Positions 6,701-10,061 of a stretch of 10,061 bases of DNA are shown one piece after another (positions within the stretch are counted from its first letter, which is position 1; every line of letters begins with the position of its first letter). The notes under the pieces were generated by a model. The model did not search any database. It was not told the origin of the DNA and saw only the letters and a list, made by a program, of their open reading frames with translations. The translations under genes were made by a program, and so were the position numbers. This stretch comes from Nanobdellota archaeon (lineage in GTDB: Archaea; Nanobdellota; Nanobdellia; Pacearchaeales; GW2011-AR1): positions 1 to 10,061 of the forward strand of contig JADFNI010000037.1 of the NCBI GenBank assembly GCA_022563455.1, written 5' to 3'.

Positions 6701-8557
6701 AGAATCATTAACCCACTTACACCCAGTACCATTGCTAGCAACACTCTCCAAACAAGATCCATAAGGATCATTCATAAAGTCACAGCTAGCACAGTTATTA
6801 TCACAAGTCATCGCCCCACCATCTTCCATCTCTTCAGGATAATCACACCATCCAAGTCCATTAAATGAATTGTTCTCCGCCGTCCAAGAGCAAAATCCTA
6901 AAGCAGATGTAGTGCATGCAGTTTGTGCATCACCAACTGACCCCCAAGAAGATCCATTAATCTGAAATTCACAAGCCCAACAATTCTCATCACATGAAGC
7001 CTTATTCCCTTCTCCACCCCCTCCATCAATATCAAAAAACCCAGTCAACTCACACCAGGAGTCTTGCTTCAAAATGTTATTATCAAGATAAAATTCAGTA
7101 TTCCAAGTTCCACCAGCAGCAGTACAAGAAGATTCACTTCCAATTAAACTAAAGTCCTTTTCATTTCCAAGTCCAAAAACGGCATTTTCATTAAATGTAC
7201 AATTATTAACAGGAAAACTTGAATTATCCCATACACAAGGCATCAAATAATCAGTTGAAAGAATTGTACATAAAGTAAAATTATTTTTAGCATCAGGATG
7301 TTCACAAAAGTCTACTGGAGGAAGAGATTTTTGAACAGCGCTAGTTCCCGTCTGACAATATGCCCCAGTTGAAGCACTAGCATTATTCCAAATACAATTA
7401 GGCAAAGGCCCATAATTACATGCAGACTTAAATTCAATATCAGTACAATAAAGCGAAGCAGAGTTATTTGCATTAATATAGGAACCGAGATCACTAGTAT
7501 CATGACCTTCACAAAAACCAACAACCTTTCCAATACATATATTACTAGCGTTGACTCCAGAAACACCATTAGGTCCAGATCCTGCAACACAATAAGCACA
7601 CCCAGTTAAATTCCCACACATATTTTCCTGATTATCAGAAAACCAACATGTAGCCTCACTACTAAATAAAAATTCACCACCACCAAATCCCCCACCTTCT
7701 CCTGGAAGATTACAATCTCCTGCCTCATTATACCATCCCCCCTGATCAAAACATGAATCACTGTCATTAAAAAATCCAAATCCCCCACCACTATAAGAAT
7801 CTTCACAAAGACCCCCACCACTAATATTCCATTCACATGGCATAAACAACTGCTCTTTCAAAGCAGTACAATTTGTCTCATCACTAACATCTCCACACCA
7901 TTTCGTTTCACAAAAATTATAATTTGCATCATATGAACATAGCCCTCCAAAGGCAGCATTACAAGCAGATTGATCCAAATCATAATTCCAACATCCAGGT
8001 TGCTCACAACATCCAATGTCGTTGCTTGAAGCAGAAGGATTCATAGACTGCGCATCAGATAATGTCTTCACCCCACACCAAGAATTCTGATTAGCATCAT
8101 TGGGCTTCCAATTGCATACATTTGAAGTAGCACTACAAGAAGCTTGATCTCCGTCATATTGCCAACAACCACTAGAAGCTCCCTCAAACTCTCCAAAACA
8201 AGCACCAGCAAATTCAACAGACCCATTATCAAAATAAATATTAACAGTAGAATCCCAAGTACAAGTCAAGTTCCCATTAGAAGTAGTATTTGTACAGGTA
8301 TTATTATTAGTCCCATCAAATTGCCAACATCCAAGATCAATACAGCACCCAGCAGAATCACCACACCAATCCTCAGTACCAGCAGCCACCCAAGTGCAAA
8401 TACCACCACCACCAGAATCAGAGCATGTAGAGCTAGTAGTTCCAGTTAAATTCCAACATTCATCAAAAGTAGCAGCAACAACAAAATTAATACTAAAAAA
8501 TATAGAAAAAATTGACGCAAAAATTAAAAAGCCAAATCTAAAACTATCACCTCTCAT
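3701..8557 (-). CDS. Giant cysteine-rich, membrane-anchored surface protein
   Basis: This 1,618-aa protein is not a family I can name. It starts with a signal peptide (about 1-29, hydrophobic and ending VVAA). Residues 34-942 hold irregular cysteine-rich modules with recurring CWQFDG, CxW and GWCD motifs; about 88 of roughly 106 Cys lie here. An Asp-rich loop, DGVDNDGDTLIDCGDPDC, is at 675-692, and a similar one, NGIDDNEDGLIDCADPIC, at 1195-1212. Between them is a beta-rich domain (about 955-1175). A fibronectin III-like domain (about 1228-1330) and a further beta-rich region (about 1335-1515) follow. A Pro/Thr/Glu stalk (1519-1582) leads to a C-terminal membrane helix (about 1585-1605) and a short basic tail. 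Many N-x-S/T sites suggest N-glycosylation. I infer an extracellular, disulphide-linked surface or adhesion protein; the partner is unknown. Confidence 0.85.
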   Translation of the reverse strand: MRGDSFRFGFLIFASIFSIFFSINFVVAATFDECWNLTGTTSSTCSDSGGGGICTWVAAGTEDWCGDSAGCCIDLGCWQFDGTNNNTCTNTTSNGNLTCTWDSTVNIYFDNGSVEFAGACFGEFEGASSGCWQYDGDQASCSATSNVCNWKPNDANQNSWCGVKTLSDAQSMNPSASSNDIGCCEQPGCWNYDLDQSACNAAFGGLCSYDANYNFCETKWCGDVSDETNCTALKEQLFMPCEWNISGGGLCEDSYSGGGFGFFNDSDSCFDQGGWYNEAGDCNLPGEGGGFGGGEFLFSSEATCWFSDNQENMCGNLTGCAYCVAGSGPNGVSGVNASNICIGKVVGFCEGHDTSDLGSYINANNSASLYCTDIEFKSACNYGPLPNCIWNNASASTGAYCQTGTSAVQKSLPPVDFCEHPDAKNNFTLCTILSTDYLMPCVWDNSSFPVNNCTFNENAVFGLGNEKDFSLIGSESSCTAAGGTWNTEFYLDNNILKQDSWCELTGFFDIDGGGGEGNKASCDENCWACEFQINGSSWGSVGDAQTACTTSALGFCSWTAENNSFNGLGWCDYPEEMEDGGAMTCDNNCASCDFMNDPYGSCLESVASNGTGCKWVNDSSVATGYCVDKGTKTCFNDCFSCFSDNACLDSNVSCTWDDSFYLCKPQGFDGEICFDGVDNDGDTLIDCGDPDCGFDNFCGGGAFGGDCFAQENEETCNQTIAFGSDNCVWINDTWNPNGWCDMPGANCWQFDDDLIACGNEAGCTNTTTLSGGFCDLNFTTMNTADCWGNSNEGDCTGASGCQWTNDSFNSSVGWCDYAPFSVCYQNANESSCTTNTNCTWTEDPFSDIGGWCDIACFNHDLNSTQCADSGSGNLCEFRDLANTCQPSTFVFFATGGTGGQSGCWQFDGNETGCGLNSVTCVYLNDSFVGNNVSASEPSGWCMDKSEFEHFGNADAPPIILSVDSGNLGGAAEDGVDDLVDIKGMGMKVSDEAFNFGGEIINITNSMMCNGYKIGRQGTLTSEVGNGNETTNFYWYLDTDGNNTGQCSAVYQNGSTSPGYDFLIGYSVRNTSDGVVETKQMKRCSGDSGVWTLTNALVTTSKKLSCSEIGGVMIAIDKDDLDAFDTFDESKVMRVFMSSANGTGNRTSPTDSLPAGYYTPGTIDFNFVDCSDPDTTDPKCKNIQKFGFNIFEECLNGIDDNEDGLIDCADPICAFAPSCGAGFSFVANSSDITAPIVTFSEVDVLHDATFIRIDTDGPSNLSLAFYGNDSSCLNVNITITDTVDTGYQKNANFKPFHDIDLIGDELGFDLANGTTYFYKTTTCDPSNNCAVSACSNFTTKSSAVDKVFIFKIDLPDGYTVDIPAFNLTGYNFTTSFGTPPIIYDIGIKTNTSVTKNMNITFHSNCAGLSLGFFGINVYEPLSIDLTNAFICDSSTNSIGMNSTLKKWNKLIDELNLGGASDYIKVILPLGYNVSNNFTWSDDDGGNSQNVSAFVECSGNSTQTECNVPVSLGFSLASGTKAPTPEPPVEDTTPSTDPVSTGPGVNTTTNATTTENETTTEDTDVATEDVAGDGEVVYEDEEEEKGWFGFVIVLGILIGIGIVGFVGKYFVSNYMKYRTV
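5735..8458 (-). repeat. Coding array of Cys/Trp-rich modules
   Basis: Within the giant protein, modules of about 40-70 residues recur. A typical one starts CWQFDG or CWNYD, has a middle C-x(2-6)-CxW followed by NDSF-like residues, and ends in WC, often GWCD. I count five CWQFD/CWQYD/CWNYD starts, about twelve CxW sites and eight WC sites. A second submodule, CDxNCxxC-like, occurs at residues 522-529, 585-592 and 634-641. Some copies match at DNA level: TCACACCATCC occurs at 6000-6010, 6111-6121 and 6843-6853. Spacing is irregular, so this is a diverged protein repeat, not a CRISPR or satellite array. Confidence 0.75.
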
Positions 8558-8576
8558 TTATTTTACAATATTTTCT

Positions 8577-8586
8577 TATTTAAATA
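8577..8586 (-). promoter_or_regulatory. TATA box of the giant surface gene
   Basis: TATTTAAATA reads the same on both strands. The minus-strand TTTAAATA is centred 23.5 bases before the ATG at 8557. No Shine-Dalgarno site lies before the start codon, so a leaderless transcript is expected. Confidence 0.55.
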
Positions 8587-8597
8587 CCTTTCCAAAA

Positions 8598-8610
8598 AAC
8601 AGTCACTGTT
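8598..8610. repeat. Inverted repeat upstream of the giant surface gene
   Basis: AACAGT-C-ACTGTT is a perfect 6+1+6 inverted repeat, lying 12 bases upstream of the TATA box of the giant gene. It is of operator size. Its right half is part of the 13-base element shared with the promoter of the 376-aa surface gene. Confidence 0.45.
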
Positions 8611-8616
8611 AACAAT
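8604..8616. promoter_or_regulatory. Shared 13-base element, copy 1 (giant gene)
   Basis: CACTGTTAACAAT sits just upstream of the TATA box of the 1,618-aa surface gene. The same 13 bases recur at 9962-9974 in the promoter of the 376-aa surface gene. A regulator site that couples the two surface genes is an inference; an ancestral duplication or chance in AT-rich DNA is possible. Confidence 0.4.
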
Positions 8617-8617
8617 T

Positions 8618-8800
8618 CTAAATATCAATATAGCAAAGACCACCAGTCCCAATCATAGAAACATTATTAAGAATTGGATTTCTCCTACATTATTCCCAAT
8701 ATTATTTTTATCCATTAATACTAATTGATTTAGTTAAGATAACTTCACTTTCTTCTGAAAATACCATCGAATCAACAACTCCCCTCTTATTTATTCTCAT
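8618..8800 (-). pseudogene. Probable broken small gene (about 60 codons)
   Basis: Seven bases after the stop of the 376-aa gene, an ATG at 8800 opens a 30-codon frame (start MRINKRGVVDSMVFSEESEV, end SISING) that stops with TAA at 8708-8710. Two more in-frame TAA codons follow within 30 bases. The same frame then reopens and ends NNVSMIGTGGLCYIDI at a TAG (8618-8620). The blocked middle reads protein-like in the next frame (DKNNIGNNVGEIQF). Total length is 61 codons including the stop. This pattern suits a small gene with two compensating frameshifts, or sequencing errors. No family is recognised. Close spacing suggests co-transcription with the upstream gene. It may be chance in AT-rich intergenic DNA. 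Confidence 0.35.
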
Positions 8801-8807
8801 CTTTTAA

Positions 8808-9938
8808 TTAATTGCATATAACCCCCCCATAATAATCATATTCAAGATCCCTAAGCTGTGGGAACCCAACAACAGCAAGCCTCTCAATTACCAAAGGAGA
8901 AATATTCCGAATAAATCCCCAAGAGGCTACTTCTTTAATTTTATCTACATCTGTTTCAACATGCAAATATTCTACTTCAGGATCAATTTCAATATTAAAG
9001 AATTCACTTAACTTTTCTATTTGTGAATCTTCTAAGCCTTCATAAAAGCCAATCAATATTTTTAGTCTTCCAGTACAGTTACCATCAAGTCTCCCGTCAA
9101 ATAAGTATAATTTAGATCCAGACCCCCTTATTCCAATCCACCTTATAAAATCATAGTTTTTATTTTCCAAGAAATTCCTTGAAGCCTTTGAATAATATGA
9201 ATAACCTGATCCAGGATAACCCTCAAAAAATGACATACCTGCTAATTCTAATCGTTTCAACTGTAACAGTGAAGGCTCTGCACCAAGAGTATCAAACTGA
9301 ACTAGGACATAAACAGGATCTTCTTTTAAATCAAGGGATTTAAAATAATCATTTAATTCCCCTCCCTTAAGAGGTTCTGGAACAGCACATTCAGTCCCAT
9401 TACATATTCTATAATATCTCTCAATCCATTCAAGATCTTTCATTCGCTCCTCATCCCTCTCAATTCTCTCTTTCCAAGTCATCTCAATATTAGTTATCTG
9501 TGATGGATCAATTCGAGTTATTAGTTCGGCCTTAAGTGAAGAATCTATATTTATTTTCAATTCAACTGAAGAATATCCTTTTGCAAAGGCTTCAATATCC
9601 CACACTCCTTCAAGAATAGGTTTGACAACTACATCAAATTCCTCGGGCTCTCCCTTAACTAAATCCGTTTCCCAATTCAAATCCCCCTCGACAAATTCAA
9701 ATCCCTCTGGCAGAATTATTCTCCCATTTACATCTTTTAAATTACTCTCAGACATAACAGTTAATGTAATTCCAGTCATATTCCCTACAGGATTAAGAGA
9801 GAGTCCAATACTTACCCCTTTCTTATTTTGTAATAACCCCCACAGGGCTAAAGATAAAATCAAACTAATCAAAAACAACCCAACAAAAAATCTTACCCCC
9901 GCATTTTTATTCAAGGACTTAATTTTAGTAAATAACAT
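8808..9938 (-). CDS. Membrane-anchored surface protein with tandem subtilisin-propeptide-like domains
   Basis: This 376-aa protein has an N-terminal signal anchor (helix about 15-36) after a short Lys-rich start. An Ig-like beta domain follows (about 40-132, with the pattern LPEGFEF..GDLNWETDL..G), then a charged helix (about 158-176). Two stretches resemble the I9-type propeptides of subtilases: residues 207-270 (VYVLVQFD to FIRWIGIR) and 291-348 (LKILIGFYEGL to WGFIRNISP). Each shows the strand-helix-strand-helix pattern ending in a phrase like YVRWVGP. No Asp/His/Ser catalytic domain follows, so it may inhibit or bind proteases, or use the fold for adhesion. The ATG at 9938 is chosen over an in-frame TTG at 9944 because GAGGT lies six bases before it. 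The propeptide match is by eye only. Confidence 0.7.
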   Translation of the reverse strand: MLFTKIKSLNKNAGVRFFVGLFLISLILSLALWGLLQNKKGVSIGLSLNPVGNMTGITLTVMSESNLKDVNGRIILPEGFEFVEGDLNWETDLVKGEPEEFDVVVKPILEGVWDIEAFAKGYSSVELKINIDSSLKAELITRIDPSQITNIEMTWKERIERDEERMKDLEWIERYYRICNGTECAVPEPLKGGELNDYFKSLDLKEDPVYVLVQFDTLGAEPSLLQLKRLELAGMSFFEGYPGSGYSYYSKASRNFLENKNYDFIRWIGIRGSGSKLYLFDGRLDGNCTGRLKILIGFYEGLEDSQIEKLSEFFNIEIDPEVEYLHVETDVDKIKEVASWGFIRNISPLVIERLAVVGFPQLRDLEYDYYGGVICN

Positions 9939-9957
9939 CCCCAAACCTCTTTTTCAT
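9925..9957 (-). other. Possible leaderless 10-codon upstream frame
   Basis: An ATG at 9957 opens MKKRFGDVIY and stops at TAA (9925-9927). Its start lies 25.5 bases after the TATA box centre, just where leaderless genes in this window begin. The frame overlaps the start of the 376-aa gene in another frame and contains that gene's Shine-Dalgarno site. It could affect translation of the main gene or be meaningless. Confidence 0.3.
9945..9950 (-). promoter_or_regulatory. Shine-Dalgarno site of the 376-aa surface gene
   Basis: AGAGGT on the minus strand ends six bases before the ATG at 9938, matching the 3' end of archaeal 16S rRNA. It decides for this ATG over the TTG at 9944. It is the only clear ribosome binding site upstream of a start in the archaeal part. 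Confidence 0.6.
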
Positions 9958-9961
9958 ATAA

Positions 9962-9974
9962 CACTGTTAACAAT
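9962..9974. promoter_or_regulatory. Shared 13-base element, copy 2 (376-aa gene)
   Basis: CACTGTTAACAAT is identical to 8604-8616. Here it lies between the TATA box (9979-9986) and the predicted transcription start near 9957, a position where a bound protein would block transcription. It overlaps the 12-base palindrome at 9969-9980. Confidence 0.4.
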
Positions 9975-9980
9975 ATTGTT
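9969..9980. repeat. Palindrome overlapping the promoter
   Basis: AACAATATTGTT is a perfect 12-base palindrome that abuts and overlaps by two bases the TATA box of the 376-aa gene. It has the form of a dimeric regulator's operator. AT-rich palindromes also arise by chance. Confidence 0.4.
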
Positions 9981-9986
9981 TATAAA
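9979..9986 (-). promoter_or_regulatory. TATA box of the 376-aa surface gene
   Basis: TTTATAAA predicts a transcript start near 9957, giving a leader of about 19 bases before the ATG at 9938. This leader carries the Shine-Dalgarno site. It is the only gene here with such a leader. Confidence 0.5.
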
Positions 9987-10061
9987 GCTTTAGACAAAAT
10001 TAATAAAGAAAATACTTAAAATCAAACTAAACTAAACTACTTTTTTATTTTCCATCGTCTC

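Noticed and set aside
5995..7836. Minus-strand frames of 60-95 codons inside the giant gene in another frame
   Set aside because: They are hydrophobic, Val/Leu/Ile-rich frame shadows of the Cys-rich repeats, with no start signals.
3302..8449. Several plus-strand open frames of 70-130 codons opposite the glycosylase and giant surface genes
   Set aside because: They are antisense to well-supported genes, have biased Ser/Thr/Pro or low-complexity composition created by the opposite strand, and show no promoter at their starts.
5735..8458. A CRISPR array or DNA satellite suggested by recurring short words such as TCACACCATCC
   Set aside because: Spacing is irregular, copies diverge and all lie in one long reading frame with in-frame protein motifs.
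8598..8616. Inverted repeat as a transcription terminator of the upstream surface genes
   Set aside because: It is not followed by a T run on the minus strand, and its place just before a TATA box fits a regulatory site better.
10032..10061. Possible 3' end of a further minus-strand gene (last residues ETMENKKVV, TAG at 10032-10034)
   Set aside because: Only nine codons are visible and nothing supports coding; a short AAACT triple repeat follows at 10024-10038.

Overview
The window holds two unrelated kinds of DNA. Bases 1 to about 250-270 are GC-rich (roughly 60%) and encode the C-terminal end of an alphaproteobacterial, probably sphingomonad, glutamyl-tRNA synthetase. From about base 271 to the end the DNA is AT-rich (roughly one third GC) and archaeal. 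It carries ribosomal proteins S15 and S27e, initiation factor aIF2-alpha, Nop10, a Cdc45/RecJ-like protein, TATA boxes about 25 bases before start codons, and very large cysteine-rich surface proteins. Low GC, small compact genes and the style of the surface proteins suggest a DPANN archaeon (Pacearchaeota/Woesearchaeota-like). I cannot fix the lineage from this window. The boundary cuts off the first part of the essential S15 gene, so the left end is most likely an assembly chimera, not a real transfer.

Bases 271-3062 (+ strand) are a housekeeping block: truncated S15, a Cdc45/RecJ-like replication protein with its catalytic residues replaced, S27e, aIF2-alpha and Nop10. S15 next to RecJ, and S27e-aIF2-alpha-Nop10, are gene orders familiar from other archaea. 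S27e (56 aa) and Nop10 (50 aa) are very short genes.

Bases 3052-3660 (- strand) encode a family 4 uracil-DNA glycosylase, tail to tail with Nop10 and overlapping it by 11 bases. It keeps the catalytic motifs but has lost three of the four cysteines that normally hold a 4Fe-4S cluster.

Bases 3701-9938 (- strand) are a cell-surface region. A 376-aa membrane-anchored protein has two C-terminal domains resembling subtilisin propeptides but no protease. It is followed after 7 bases by what looks like a broken 60-codon gene. Next comes a 1,618-aa secreted, membrane-anchored protein with about 106 cysteines, repeated Cys/Trp modules, two Cys-flanked Asp-rich loops, beta-rich domains, a Thr/Glu stalk and a C-terminal membrane helix. 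The upstream regions of both large surface genes share an identical 13-base element, CACTGTTAACAAT, which suggests common control.

Most archaeal promoters here place the TATA box centre 23.5-25.5 bases before the start codon with no Shine-Dalgarno site, so most genes are probably read from leaderless mRNAs. The exception is the 376-aa surface protein, which has a clear GAGGT site. No tRNA, rRNA, CRISPR array or insertion sequence was seen.
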